32,030 bases of DNA from Gemmatimonas sp. (GCA_011390805.1 JAABRT010000037.1:1-32030); one strand, 5' to 3'. Counted from the first letter of the stretch, positions 15,046-24,256 are shown. Numbers and translations: made by a program. The notes: a model not told the origin generated them from the letters alone.

Positions 15046-16454
15046 TGGTCGATCGCGTAAAGAGGAGTCAGATCAAGGCCGAGCGCGATGCGTTCGGCAG
15101 CAATGGCCACGAGCACGTCGTGGCGGGCAGTGACAGTTGAGAGTTCGGCGCTCGCTCGCGCGGCGCCGGCACCAAGCAGTTCGGAGACAGCGGCCAGACC
15201 ACCGTCGTAGCGACGCTGCACCAATCGCAGCGCTTCGATGGACTGCACATAGGCGCGCTCCGCGAGCTCCAGTCGCTGCATGGCAACGGTGCGGTCAATG
15301 CGGGCGCGCGTGACTTCCAGGTCGGCCATAGCCTGCGCACCGTCGGCGCGGGCCGCGGCCGCGTTGGACTGCGCCACCGCGCGCTCACGATCGGCCAGTT
15401 CACCGCCGCCACTGAATACGGGCAGGGACACCATCACGCCGGCTGTCCAGAATGGCGTACCACCAAACGGCGCATCGTTGGTGACCCAGTCGGAGCGAAC
15501 CATTGCGCCAACCGTGGGCAGCCAGCGGGCGTTGGCGCGCTTCACGTTGGCCCGCGCGGCGGCTGCACCGAGCTGCGCGGCCTTCACGTCAGGGCGTTGG
15601 GCCTCGGACACCGCCACCGACGCCAATGCGTCAGCGGCGAGCCGCGAGATCTGTTCAGCAGATGCCATGCTCGTTGGCAATGCACGTGACGTATCACCCG
15701 GCGCACCCATCTGCACGGCCAATGCCAGTCGCGCGACCACCGCCTGACCGCGCGCCGTGGCCCGCTGTGCTTCAAGTTCATTCAGTCGGACCTGCGCCAG
15801 CAGCATGTCGGATCGCGTGACCACGCCGTTGCGCTCAAGCGTTTCGGTCTGCCGAACCGCTGCCTCCGCTGCCGCCACCGCCGAGTCGAGCGCGGCCACA
15901 CCGGCTCGGGCGACGACAGCGCCGTAATAGGCGCGCGTGGCATCGAGCAGTGCTGTCTGGGAGTGGCGTTCGCTCATCGCGACGCCTGCCTCGGCTGCTA
16001 ACGTCGCCGCGCGACGACCGAGCAGCGCCTGCGGTGCGAAAACGGGCTGTTCCAGCACCAGCGCGCCCGTGACGAGCGAAAGCGCGTCGGGATTGTTCAG
16101 TCGCGCCGGATCGAAATCGGCCGCGGTCACAGTGCGCTGTCGCAGACGTGCGCCGAATACACCAATCGGGTCGTTGGTGCGGGCGGCACCGCCTTCAATC
16201 CGCAGTTGAGGGAGAAAGCCGGGCAGGGTGGCCGTCACATCGGCCGCCGCAGCGCGTGCGTCGGCTCTCGCGGCCCGGGTGCCATATCCGTCGGCCGAGG
16301 TGGCAGAGAGCACGTCTGCCAGTCGAAGTCTGTCAGCTGACGCGCCTTGGGCGCGCAGCGTGGTCGGCGGCAGCAGTCCGATGGCGACGGCCAGCAGGCC
16401 GCCAGCGACACCGGAACCGCGTCTTCCGAATCGGGAAAATGATCGTATAGTCAT
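15042..16454 (-). CDS. TolC-family outer-membrane efflux protein
   Basis: This 470-residue protein would trimerise into the outer-membrane channel of the pump. A twin-Arg/Ser-rich start and hydrophobic core (about 16-35) form a signal peptide ending near LRAQG. The mature part shows the TolC duplication of long Ala-rich helices with Asn-Asp-Pro turn regions and the repeated motif around MVSLPVFSGGGE. The frame is open 25 codons further upstream, but the ATG at 16454 starts a proper signal sequence and is preceded by a promoter. There is no Shine-Dalgarno and the predicted transcript start is almost at the ATG, so it may be leaderless. It is the first gene of the efflux operon. Confidence 0.92.
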   Translation of the reverse strand: MTIRSFSRFGRRGSGVAGGLLAVAIGLLPPTTLRAQGASADRLRLADVLSATSADGYGTRAARADARAAAADVTATLPGFLPQLRIEGGAARTNDPIGVFGARLRQRTVTAADFDPARLNNPDALSLVTGALVLEQPVFAPQALLGRRAATLAAEAGVAMSERHSQTALLDATRAYYGAVVARAGVAALDSAVAAAEAAVRQTETLERNGVVTRSDMLLAQVRLNELEAQRATARGQAVVARLALAVQMGAPGDTSRALPTSMASAEQISRLAADALASVAVSEAQRPDVKAAQLGAAAARANVKRANARWLPTVGAMVRSDWVTNDAPFGGTPFWTAGVMVSLPVFSGGGELADRERAVAQSNAAAARADGAQAMADLEVTRARIDRTVAMQRLELAERAYVQSIEALRLVQRRYDGGLAAVSELLGAGAARASAELSTVTARHDVLVAIAAERIALGLDLTPLYAIDQ

Positions 16455-16461
16455 GCAATCA

Positions 16462-16489
16462 ACTAAACAGTAGAATATGAGGCTGTCAA
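16462..16489 (-). promoter_or_regulatory. Efflux operon promoter, probably leaderless
   Basis: On the minus strand a perfect TTGACA (16489-16484) is followed, after 16 bases, by TTTAGT (16467-16462, four of six to TATAAT). Seven bases later comes the tolC-like ATG. Initiation at the usual distance would fall at or just before the start codon. No clear repressor operator or regulator gene is next to it. Confidence 0.5.
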
Positions 16490-16577
16490 GTGGGTGTGCC
16501 GTCCGAGACGCCCGAGACCGTTGCCACAACTCGCGCCGCTGCCCTAGCTTACTCGCTCACCTTCACCACAACGAGCC

Positions 16578-17879
16578 GTGAGCCACCCGTCTTCAAGAAT
16601 CGCCGATCTGCACGCCCACGTGGGCACCACTGTCACCGTTCGCGGCTGGGTCACGCATGTGCGCTCCAGTGGCAAGGTGGCGTTCGTTGTGATGCGCGAT
16701 GGCTCCGGCATTCTGCAGTGCGTTCTGGTGAAGTCACAGGTGCCCGCCGAAGCATGGGAGCGCTTTGGCACCCTGACCACCGAAACCTCGGTGGCGATCT
16801 CCGGTGAAGTCCGTGCCGAAGCGCGTGCGCCGGGTGGACACGAACTTGGAGTGACTGAACTCGAGGTAATCGGCACCAGCCCGCTCGACTATCCCATTCA
16901 GCCCAAGGAACACGGCGTCGACTTCCTGCTCGACAACCGTCATTTGTGGCTGCGCAGCCCGCGTCAGGCCGCCATCATGCGCATCCGGCATGAACTCGAG
17001 CAGGCGGTGCACGACTTCTTTTACGCGCGCGATTTCACGCGCTGCGATACGCCTATTCTCACCGGTGCCATTGGCGAGCGCGCAGGCTTGTTCGCCACGG
17101 AATACTTTGACGAAGGCATGGCGTATCTCGCGCAGACGGGACAGCTCTACGGCGAAGCACTCGCCGCGGCACTCGGTCGCATCTATACGTTTGGCCCCAC
17201 GTTCCGCGCCGAAAAGTCAAAGACGCGCCGGCATCTCACCGAGTTCTGGATGATTGAACCGGAGATGGCGTGGTACGACTCGCAGGACAACATGAAACTG
17301 CAGCAGGAGTTCGTGCAGTATCTCGTGGGACGCGTGCTTGAGCGCAAAGCTGAAGAGCTCAAACTGCTCGAGCGCGATACGACCATGCTCGAAAAAGTCA
17401 CCGGTGACTTTATCCGTCTTGACTACAGCGACGCCGTAAAGCTCATCAACAGCAAAGGCAGCACCACCGAATGGGGCGACGATCTCGGCGCCGAAGACGA
17501 AGCGCTCATTGTTGCAGACTATGATCGCCCGGTGTTTGTGATGAACTATCCCAAGCAGGCCAAAGCGTTTTACATGAAGGAAAATCCGGCCGATACACGC
17601 ACCGTGCTGTGCGACGATCTGCTGGCGCCCGAAGGCTACGGCGAAATCATTGGCGGGTCACAGCGCGAAGACGACTACGACCGTCTGCTCGGTCGCATCA
17701 AGGAAGAGGGACTGCCGGTTGATCAGTACGGTTGGTATCTCGACCTGCGCAAATACGGCACCTTCACGCACTCGGGTTTTGGCCTCGGTCTTGAGCGCAC
17801 CATCGGCTGGATTTGTGGACTGCACCACATCCGGGAAGTGATTGCATTTCCGCGTCTCATGCATCGCCTGCGTCCGTAA
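16578..17879 (+). CDS. asnS: Asparaginyl-tRNA synthetase
   Basis: This class II synthetase charges tRNA-Asn with asparagine. An N-terminal OB-fold anticodon-binding domain (about 8-100) starts with VTVRGWVTHVRSSGKVAF. The catalytic domain has motif 2 around FRAEKSKTRRHLTEFWMIEPE (209-229) and motif 3 GFGLGLERT (about 400-408). GEIIGGSQRE favours AsnRS over the related archaeal-type AspRS. At 433 residues it is complete. The start is a GTG with only a weak ACGAG upstream. The gene is divergent from the efflux operon (123-base gap) and convergent with mazG. Its presence implies direct Asn-tRNA charging. Confidence 0.95.
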   Translation: MSHPSSRIADLHAHVGTTVTVRGWVTHVRSSGKVAFVVMRDGSGILQCVLVKSQVPAEAWERFGTLTTETSVAISGEVRAEARAPGGHELGVTELEVIGTSPLDYPIQPKEHGVDFLLDNRHLWLRSPRQAAIMRIRHELEQAVHDFFYARDFTRCDTPILTGAIGERAGLFATEYFDEGMAYLAQTGQLYGEALAAALGRIYTFGPTFRAEKSKTRRHLTEFWMIEPEMAWYDSQDNMKLQQEFVQYLVGRVLERKAEELKLLERDTTMLEKVTGDFIRLDYSDAVKLINSKGSTTEWGDDLGAEDEALIVADYDRPVFVMNYPKQAKAFYMKENPADTRTVLCDDLLAPEGYGEIIGGSQREDDYDRLLGRIKEEGLPVDQYGWYLDLRKYGTFTHSGFGLGLERTIGWICGLHHIREVIAFPRLMHRLRP

Positions 17880-17932
17880 CGGGATCGGGCGATGCACCGA
17901 TGCTGCTGCCTGAGTCTCGCACGCACGCCCCG

Positions 17933-18730
17933 CTATTTCTGCTCGCCTCGCTTGACCTCGTCCCACAGCGCGTCCTGCTGCTCAAGCGAGAGCTCGCGGA
18001 ACACCAGTCCCCTGGATTCCGCGAGTTCTTCCATGTGGCGAAAACGGCGCGTGAACTTATGATTGGCGCCGTCGAGTGCGAGGCCGGCGTGTACACCCGC
18101 CTTGCGGCACAGGTTTACAACAGCGAACAGCAGGTCGCCGAGTTCGCTCTCAACTTTGGTCGCGTCGCGCACCGCGCCGTTGTCGTCAAGCCACTCGCTT
18201 ACTTCGCTCACCTCTTCGCGCACTTTTTCCATCGGTCCGCGTGTATCGGGCCAGTCAAAGCCCACACCTGCCGCCCGGTCCTGCAGGCGGTGTGCGCGAT
18301 GCAGCGCCGGCAATCCTGTCGCCAGTCCGTCATCAATAAAGCGACGCGTCTGCGCTTTCATGCTTTCCCACTCGCGACGCACACCATCGCCGTACAAGTG
18401 CGGATGACGCGCACGCATCTTGGTGACCAGCGCACCCGCGACGTCGCTGATCGCAAACGCTCCGCGCTCTTCCGCAATCACGGCGTGAAAGAGCACCTGC
18501 AGCAACACATCACCCAGTTCATCGCGCAGCGTGGCATCAATGCCCTCTGCAATCGCATCGTCAACTTCTGCGGCTTCTTCGGTGAGATACGGGCGCAACG
18601 ACTGATGCGTCTGTGCCGCGTCCCATTCGCATCGCGCGCGCAGATCACGCATGAGCGCCAGCGCATCGTCAAGCGTGTGCCGGTCGGCGTCGGACAGCTG
18701 GTCGGTGAGTTGAGCGTGGCTTGGGGGCAT
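17933..18730 (-). CDS. mazG: Nucleoside triphosphate pyrophosphohydrolase MazG
   Basis: MazG hydrolyses NTPs, including aberrant dNTPs and possibly (p)ppGpp-related substrates, to NMP and pyrophosphate. Both MazG half-domains of the long E. coli-type protein are present. The first has CEWD-AAQTH (34-42), EEAAE (51-55) and E71-x-x-D74. The second has REEVSE (171-176) and E196-x-x-D199. These acidic sets bind Mg2+. The ATG at 18730 is preceded by GGAGAG at the ideal distance, giving 265 residues, close to E. coli MazG. The frame is open further upstream, but that part overlaps the start of alr and lacks homology. It ends 53 bases from the convergent asnS; no good terminator hairpin is seen there. 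Confidence 0.94.
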   Translation of the reverse strand: MPPSHAQLTDQLSDADRHTLDDALALMRDLRARCEWDAAQTHQSLRPYLTEEAAEVDDAIAEGIDATLRDELGDVLLQVLFHAVIAEERGAFAISDVAGALVTKMRARHPHLYGDGVRREWESMKAQTRRFIDDGLATGLPALHRAHRLQDRAAGVGFDWPDTRGPMEKVREEVSEVSEWLDDNGAVRDATKVESELGDLLFAVVNLCRKAGVHAGLALDGANHKFTRRFRHMEELAESRGLVFRELSLEQQDALWDEVKRGEQK

Positions 18731-18825
18731 GTGATCTCTCCGTCTGGAAAAGCGAGTGGGATGCGGCGTGCTCGACACCTGACCGGTGAAATGACCTCCC
18801 CAATGTTCAGGGGGTATGCCCGCGC

Positions 18826-20103
18826 ATGACTGCGACAATATATGAGCGGGACTCCAGCGGGCATCGCTTTACGCATCCCAGGGCGTGGTGTGTGATTCAC
18901 CTCGACGCCCTGCGACATAACGCGCGCGTATTGGCCACGCGCGCCGGTGTGCCACTCGTGGCCATGGTCAAAGCCGATGCGTACGGATTGGGCGCGGTAG
19001 CCGTTGCGAAAGCCCTGGGCGCGCCGTTCGCCGATGAAGGAGTGCACGGGTTTCATGATCGCCGCGCATATGACGAATCGGGCGCGTCTGGCACCCCCGG
19101 CGCATCGGATACGGTGGGTGCGTCGCTCTGGGCGCTCGGTGTGGCCACCGTTCCGGAGGCGATTGCGCTGCGTGACGCCGGATGCGAAGCGCGCATTCTC
19201 TGCTGCTCCCCTTTGCTGAACGAAGAACTGCCCGCGGCGTTGCAGGCCCGAATGATTCCGTCGCTGCATCGCGCCGAAGATATTGTGAGCTGGAGCTCGC
19301 GCTCCGATGCGCCGTGGCACCTGGCGATTGATACCGGCATGAATCGCGCCGGCGTGCGATGGAGCGACACGGCGTCGCTGGCGCACATCGTTGCGCAGCA
19401 TAAACCGCAGGGTGTGTACACGCATTTTCATTCGGCGCAGCTCGGCAATGCATCGCGCGAGTTGCAAACGCAGCGCTTTGCCAACGCGATCGCCGCGTTG
19501 CCGTTGCCGCAAGACACGTTGCTGCACGCGGCCAATTCGTACGCGATTGCCGCGACGCCGAGCGCGCAAACGGAGCCACAGTCCGCCCCCGCAACGCAGC
19601 ACGATAACGGCGCAACATCAGCGGAACCCGGCTCTGCAGGCGGTCGCCGGCAGAGATGGCACCTCGCACGTCCCGGCGTTTCGCTCTACGGCGTGCAGGC
19701 TCACACAGGACTCGACCTCAAACCCGTGCTGCACGTCTATGCACGCGTTGTTGATATTCGCGACGTACAGGTCGGCGAATCCGTCAGCTACGACGCTACC
19801 TGGACCGCGCACCGTCAGTCACGAATTGCCACTGTGGCGGTCGGTTACGGCGACGGCTATCGGCGCTCGCTTTCAAATGTGGGTGAAATGATCGTTGGTG
19901 AAGCGCGCGTTCGCGTGGTCGGCAACGTCACCATGGACCTGACCATGATTGACGTCACAGATGTGCCATGTGAGGTGGGCGACATCGTAACGGTGCTTGG
20001 TGGTTCCATAGACGAAGTCGCCCAGCAAGCCAACCTCTCCCCCTACGAACTGCTCGTGGGCTGGCGCTTGCGGCTGCCTCGCGTGTATCGAGAAAGCGTA
20101 TGA
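18826..20103 (+). CDS. alr: Alanine racemase
   Basis: This PLP enzyme interconverts L- and D-alanine to supply peptidoglycan synthesis. The PLP lysine is K49 in VKADAYGLG. The second catalytic base is Y322 in GESVSYDATW. VGYGDGY (339-345) and GNVTMD (366-371) are typical of the C-terminal domain. At 425 residues it is longer than most Alr proteins because of two low-complexity insertions. One is at about 68-99 (Gly/Ala/Ser-rich), the other at about 244-277 (Gln/Pro/Ala/Ser-rich) between the HAANS and ARPGVSLYG motifs. The ATG start has only GGGGG upstream, about ten bases away. A TATGCC lies five bases before the ATG, so a leaderless start is possible. It heads the alr-deoB-cdd series. Confidence 0.93.
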   Translation: MTATIYERDSSGHRFTHPRAWCVIHLDALRHNARVLATRAGVPLVAMVKADAYGLGAVAVAKALGAPFADEGVHGFHDRRAYDESGASGTPGASDTVGASLWALGVATVPEAIALRDAGCEARILCCSPLLNEELPAALQARMIPSLHRAEDIVSWSSRSDAPWHLAIDTGMNRAGVRWSDTASLAHIVAQHKPQGVYTHFHSAQLGNASRELQTQRFANAIAALPLPQDTLLHAANSYAIAATPSAQTEPQSAPATQHDNGATSAEPGSAGGRRQRWHLARPGVSLYGVQAHTGLDLKPVLHVYARVVDIRDVQVGESVSYDATWTAHRQSRIATVAVGYGDGYRRSLSNVGEMIVGEARVRVVGNVTMDLTMIDVTDVPCEVGDIVTVLGGSIDEVAQQANLSPYELLVGWRLRLPRVYRESV

Positions 20104-21287
20104 CTCACTCCCTCACATCACATCGCCGCGCGCTGCTGCTCGTACTCGACGGCGTCGGTATTGGGCCCGCACCCGATACCGACGCCTACGGCGACACGGG
20201 CAGCCACACGCTCGGCAACCTCGCACGGCAGCAGGGCGGCCTCACGCTGCCCAACTTGCAGGCGCTGGGACTCGGTTGCATCGCGCCGCTCGAAGGCGTG
20301 CCGCCCGAACCCGCTCCGCGTGCCGCCTGGGGCGACGCCCTGCCCAATTCGGCTGGCAAGGATTCCACCACGGGGCACTGGGAGCTCGCCGGCGTGCAGC
20401 TGGCGCGTGCATTTCCCACCTACCCAAACGGATTCCCCCCCGAAGTGCTGGAGCCGTTTATCGCGGCCACCGGTCGCGGTGTGCTCGCCAACTCGGTGGC
20501 CAGTGGCACCGCGGTGATCGCAGACTTCGCCGGCCAGCAGCGGGATACAGGCCAGTGGATTGTGTATACCTCAGCCGACTCTGTCTTCCAGATCGCCGCC
20601 CACGAAGAGTGGATTCCGCTGAGCGAACTGTACCGCGCCTGTGAGATCGCGCGTGAGCAGCTGGTGCCACCGCATGATGTATCCCGCGTAATCGCGCGTC
20701 CGTTCACCGGATCCGACGGGGGCTACGTGCGCACCGCCAACCGGCGCGACTACTCACTGCCGTCTCCGGAACCCACGCTGCTCGATCAACTCGCGGCCGC
20801 GGGCGTGCCCAGGCACGGTGTGGGCAAGGTGGACGACCTCTTTGCCGGCCGCAATCTCGCCTCGGTACACACGGGCAATAATGAACATGGTGTGCGCGAG
20901 CTGCTAAACTGGTTGGAATCGGCTGGGCATGGGTTCTGCTTTGCCAACTTGGTAGATTTCGATTCGTTGTACGGGCATCGGAACGACGGGCCCGGATTTG
21001 CCGACGCACTCATCGCGTTCGACGCGCTGTTGCCGCGTTTGCTCGCTGCCCTTCGGGAGGACGACCTGCTCATTATTACCGCTGACCACGGGAACGACCC
21101 AACAACGCCCAGCACCGATCACTCGCGCGAGCGGGTGCCGGTGCTCGTAGCGGGGCCTCGTGTGCAGCCTGCGCCCATTGGCACGCGCGACACCTTTGCT
21201 GATGTCGGCGCGAGCATCGCCGAGTGGTTTGACTTGAGCTGGCGTGGACGCGGACGGTCGTTTCTGACCGAGTGCGGGCTGTCGTGA
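20100..21287 (+). CDS. deoB: Phosphopentomutase
   Basis: DeoB interconverts (deoxy)ribose 1-phosphate and 5-phosphate, feeding nucleoside breakdown products into central metabolism. It is an alkaline-phosphatase-superfamily enzyme. The first metal Asp is D17 in VLDGVG, the phospho-acceptor Thr lies in GKDSTTGHWE (86-95), and further metal ligands are in TADHGND (D329, H330). At 395 residues it has the usual length. The ATG overlaps the alr TGA (ATGA). Its own TGA overlaps the cdd GTG (GTGA). Pairing with cdd makes a nucleoside salvage module. Confidence 0.97.
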   Translation: MTHSLTSHRRALLLVLDGVGIGPAPDTDAYGDTGSHTLGNLARQQGGLTLPNLQALGLGCIAPLEGVPPEPAPRAAWGDALPNSAGKDSTTGHWELAGVQLARAFPTYPNGFPPEVLEPFIAATGRGVLANSVASGTAVIADFAGQQRDTGQWIVYTSADSVFQIAAHEEWIPLSELYRACEIAREQLVPPHDVSRVIARPFTGSDGGYVRTANRRDYSLPSPEPTLLDQLAAAGVPRHGVGKVDDLFAGRNLASVHTGNNEHGVRELLNWLESAGHGFCFANLVDFDSLYGHRNDGPGFADALIAFDALLPRLLAALREDDLLIITADHGNDPTTPSTDHSRERVPVLVAGPRVQPAPIGTRDTFADVGASIAEWFDLSWRGRGRSFLTECGLS

Positions 21288-21757
21288 GCGGTCAGTCAGA
21301 AGCGAACGCGCCGGATGCGGTGTCAGGATTGCCTGCAGGAACAGATACCGGTTCCGCCGTTCCCGAGAGCTGGCTCATTGCCTCGGCCCGCATTTCGCAG
21401 GCCAATGCTCACGCGCCCTACTCCAACTTCCGTGTCGGGGCATCGATTGAGACGGTTGATGGTGTCGTATTCTCCGGCTGCAATGTGGAGAACGCGAGTT
21501 ATCCGGCCGGCGTGTGCGCCGAGCGTGGTGCGCTGGCGGCCGCGATTGCGTCGGGCGCCCGAAAGTTTTCGCGCATCGTGATTGTCACGGATGCCGATGA
21601 ACCGTCACCGCCCTGTGGAATTTGTCGACAGGCGCTCGTGGAGTTTGCGCCCGCACTGGAAGTGATCAGTGTGGCCGCGCGCGGGCGCATTCAACGTTGG
21701 TCGCTTGCCGATCTGCTGCCTTCTCCATTTTCGCCTTCCTCGCTCGCGCATGCCTGA
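21284..21757 (+). CDS. cdd: Cytidine deaminase
   Basis: Cdd converts (deoxy)cytidine to (deoxy)uridine. The zinc site is complete: C78-A-E80 (catalytic Glu) and PCGIC with C111 and C114. PYSNFRVGA and GCNVENASYPAGVCAERGA are family hallmarks. The GTG at 21284 overlaps the deoB stop; a GTG four codons upstream is also in frame. The first 28 residues are a variable Ser/Gly/Ala-rich extension before the fold, and the last 12 are a Ser/Pro/Ala-rich tail. The total is 157 residues. The 3' end overlaps the next gene's start by eight bases. Confidence 0.95.
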   Translation: MSGQSEANAPDAVSGLPAGTDTGSAVPESWLIASARISQANAHAPYSNFRVGASIETVDGVVFSGCNVENASYPAGVCAERGALAAAIASGARKFSRIVIVTDADEPSPPCGICRQALVEFAPALEVISVAARGRIQRWSLADLLPSPFSPSSLAHA

Positions 21758-23081
21758 GCGTTTTTCGCTGCTTCGATCCATCAGCCGCTGGTCCAACACG
21801 TTTTCAACGCGTGCACAGTCCGCTGCGGCCTTGTTGTTGCTCACGGGAACCGTTGTTTTCACGTCCGCCTGTACCGAAGAGCTGGAGGGCGGGGGAGCAT
21901 GTCCCGCACTCTGCCCTCAGGAGCAGGCGCCGTTCGAAGACACGGTACTGGACGCAATCGCGCTTGATACCACGCTCGGACCGTATCCGTTGCTCGGCTT
22001 GTCGCCCTTCGTGATGCTGGCGTCGCGGGGCGATACGATTGAAACCCATCTGGTGGTGCGCTTTGACTCGTTGCGCACCACGTTCTTTCCGAATGACAGC
22101 ACGGGCTCGCGGCCCATCACGGATATAGACTCCACCGTGTTGAGCCTGCGTGTTGATTCGCTCAACTCGGTGATCAACGGTCCATTTGTCATTGAACTGT
22201 ACGATGTGGACACCACCCCGACCGATACCTCGGCGGCAACGGTGCGTTCACTTTTTCGTCCTGACCGCAAGCTGAGCGAACTGGCCGTACCGGGTGCCCT
22301 CACCACTGACTCGCTGCGCATTCCTGTTCCCAATGCGTTTCTCGCGCAGCGAATTGCCGACAGCGCACGGGTACGACTGGGTTTGCGCATTGTGAGCGAA
22401 TCCAGTGTGAGTCTGCGTTTGCAGGCGTTCATTGGGGGGGCCGCCGATCCGCGATTGAGTTTTGACCCGCTCACTGACACGCTCTACGATCCGATCGACG
22501 TGGTCCCCAATACGCGTCTTGAAGGCGCGGTTGATGACGCGCCTCTGGAGCGGTCGTACACTGTTTATGCACTCACCGTACGGGGCTCTGAACCCGCTCC
22601 AGCCAACACGATCACCATTGGCGGCTGGCCCGCGCGCCGCGCGTGGTTCCGGTTTAACGTGCCGGCGCGAATCATTGACTCGAGTACTGTTGTGCGCGCG
22701 GAGCTGTTGCTCACGCAGCGTCCGTCCAGTGGAACTGACCGGGGGGACAGTATTACCGTGCTGCCGCTGGTGAACGTCACCACAACGGCCGTAACTGACT
22801 TGTACCTCGCGTCGGCGTTGTCGGCCGACGGTCGTTTACTGGGCTTGGGTACGCAGCGTTTTGTGCCGCAGGACAGTGGCCAGCGAGCCATCAATATTGT
22901 GAATGTGGTGCGCAGCTGGGCCTCGCTCGACAGTACCATCTCGCGTGTGCTCTCACTGCGGCTGGCCGACGAAGGTGCTTCCAGCGCCGAACTGCTTTTT
23001 TACGATCTCTCCGCACCGGCTGAACTGCGTCCGCGTTTGCGAATCACTTACTTGCCGCGCACGGAGTTCGCGCTTCCATGA
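21750..23081 (+). CDS. Putative lipoprotein with DNRLRE-like beta region, unknown function
   Basis: This 443-residue protein begins with a basic stretch and hydrophobic segment (about 24-38) ending FTSAC. C41 would be lipidated, although the lipobox is not canonical. The mature part is Asp/Thr/Ser/Leu-rich with many beta strands. Residues about 290-440 (RAWFRFNVPARI, ELLLTQRP, INIVNVVRSWASL, LRLADEG, RPRLRITYLP) resemble the DNRLRE-type surface/adhesion domain. This assignment is by pattern only. The start overlaps cdd by eight bases and the TGA overlaps the next ATG, so it is coupled to both. A run of seven G (22434-22440) lies in the coding sequence. Longer starts inside cdd are open but lack a signal peptide. 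Confidence 0.75.
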   Translation: MPERFSLLRSISRWSNTFSTRAQSAAALLLLTGTVVFTSACTEELEGGGACPALCPQEQAPFEDTVLDAIALDTTLGPYPLLGLSPFVMLASRGDTIETHLVVRFDSLRTTFFPNDSTGSRPITDIDSTVLSLRVDSLNSVINGPFVIELYDVDTTPTDTSAATVRSLFRPDRKLSELAVPGALTTDSLRIPVPNAFLAQRIADSARVRLGLRIVSESSVSLRLQAFIGGAADPRLSFDPLTDTLYDPIDVVPNTRLEGAVDDAPLERSYTVYALTVRGSEPAPANTITIGGWPARRAWFRFNVPARIIDSSTVVRAELLLTQRPSSGTDRGDSITVLPLVNVTTTAVTDLYLASALSADGRLLGLGTQRFVPQDSGQRAINIVNVVRSWASLDSTISRVLSLRLADEGASSAELLFYDLSAPAELRPRLRITYLPRTEFALP

Positions 23082-24232
23082 TGATGCCCGCACGACTTCA
23101 TCCGGCGCGCTGGTTGGTTGGCGCTACTGTGGCGCTGCTGGCCCTGCCGCTTGCCAACGCGCAGGCACAAGGCGCATTGAGCGCACAGGGATTCGGTTAT
23201 CCCAATGGCGGCCTGAGCACGCGTGCGCTCGGCACCGCCGGTGCGACGAGCGAGTTTGATCTGCTCTCGGCAAGGAATCCGTCGGCACTCACCGGACTTG
23301 GTGCCACCGTACTCTCTGTTCAGGGTGAACCGGAGTGGCGGTCGCTGCGTGTGGGAGAGTTGACCGAGCGCTCTGTATTGCAGCGCACTCCACTGGTGGC
23401 GGCAGGGCTGCGCCTCAACCGTGTGGGGCTCATGATCTCCAGCTCCACGTTGCTCGATCGCAGCTTTGCCACCGAGTCGCCCGGCTCCACGATCATTGAT
23501 GGCAATGTGGTGCCCACCACAGATCGCCTCGAATCGCGTGGCTCGATGTCGGAGCTTCGGGTGTCGGCCGGATGGCAATGGAAGTCGCTCGGACTTGGCG
23601 TTGCCGCCGTTGGGGTTACGGGTGAACACGATGTGGTGCGGGCGCGCAGTTTTGCCGACACGTTGGCGTTCGGCAACGTGCGCGACTCGGCGCGATTGGG
23701 CTTTCAGGGGTTGGGTGCCGCGTTTGGTGTGAACTGGCGTCCTGCACCCGACCTGCTCATCGGGGCCAGTTATCTCATCGGCGGCGGTTTGGACGCATTG
23801 CGTAACGACGTCTCGGTGGCGAGCGCATCAGTGCCCAGCCGCATCGGCTTGGGGGTGCTGTACGAGGCCGGTGCCACCGTGGTTGCCGCGTCGCTTGAGC
23901 AGATCGCCTGGTCTGGCATGAACGGACTTGGTGGCGAGGCCGCCGTTGCTCAGGATGCCACCAACTGGTCGGTGGGGGTGGAGTTTCCCGTTGGCGCTTT
24001 TCGACGGGTGCCGATCCTCTGGCGCGCCGGATACGCCCAGCGTGACCTGCCGTTCCTCTTGCGGGATCTGCCCGTGACGGAGCGCGGATTCCACGGCGGG
24101 GTGGGCATTCCGTTGGCCGGTGAGTTCGCTGTGCTCGACTTCGCGCTGCGCAGTGCCCAGCGGCGCGTGAGCGGTGATGAGGCGCAGGAAACGGGGATAG
24201 GATTTTCGGCGGCCTTGACTATTCGCCCGTAG
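23078..24232 (+). CDS. Outer-membrane beta-barrel protein, PorV/FadL-like
   Basis: The 384-residue protein has a signal peptide (about 1-29, ending ANAQAQG). This leads to GGLSTRALGTAGATSEFDLLSARNPSAL, the pattern seen at the start of PorV/PorQ and FadL-type barrels. Alternating hydrophobic strands rich in Gly and Ser continue to the end. The last residue is Pro, not the usual aromatic residue. The ATG overlaps the lipoprotein gene's TGA. The pair may form an outer-membrane assembly, but no substrate or partner can be named. The assignment to the PorV/FadL group rests on general pattern. Confidence 0.72.
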   Translation: MMMPARLHPARWLVGATVALLALPLANAQAQGALSAQGFGYPNGGLSTRALGTAGATSEFDLLSARNPSALTGLGATVLSVQGEPEWRSLRVGELTERSVLQRTPLVAAGLRLNRVGLMISSSTLLDRSFATESPGSTIIDGNVVPTTDRLESRGSMSELRVSAGWQWKSLGLGVAAVGVTGEHDVVRARSFADTLAFGNVRDSARLGFQGLGAAFGVNWRPAPDLLIGASYLIGGGLDALRNDVSVASASVPSRIGLGVLYEAGATVVAASLEQIAWSGMNGLGGEAAVAQDATNWSVGVEFPVGAFRRVPILWRAGYAQRDLPFLLRDLPVTERGFHGGVGIPLAGEFAVLDFALRSAQRRVSGDEAQETGIGFSAALTIRP

Positions 24233-24250
24233 CGAGCTGGGCGTTATATT
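24222..24250 (+). promoter_or_regulatory. Histidine kinase promoter, probably leaderless
   Basis: TATATT at 24245-24250 lies six bases before the GTG at 24257. A weak -35 (TTCGCC, 24222-24227) is 17 bases upstream, and a better TTGACT (24215-24220) is 24 bases away, which is too far. There is no Shine-Dalgarno before the GTG. The promoter overlaps the 3' end of the barrel gene. Confidence 0.4.
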
Positions 24251-24256
24251 TTCCCG

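Noticed and set aside
17880..17932. Bidirectional terminator between convergent asnS and mazG
   Set aside because: The GATGC motifs there are direct, not inverted, repeats. I saw no stable hairpin with a T run.
18731..18838. N-terminal extension of MazG into the alr start
   Set aside because: The extension is not MazG-like and would overlap a divergent gene. GGAGAG lies at the right distance before the ATG at 18730.
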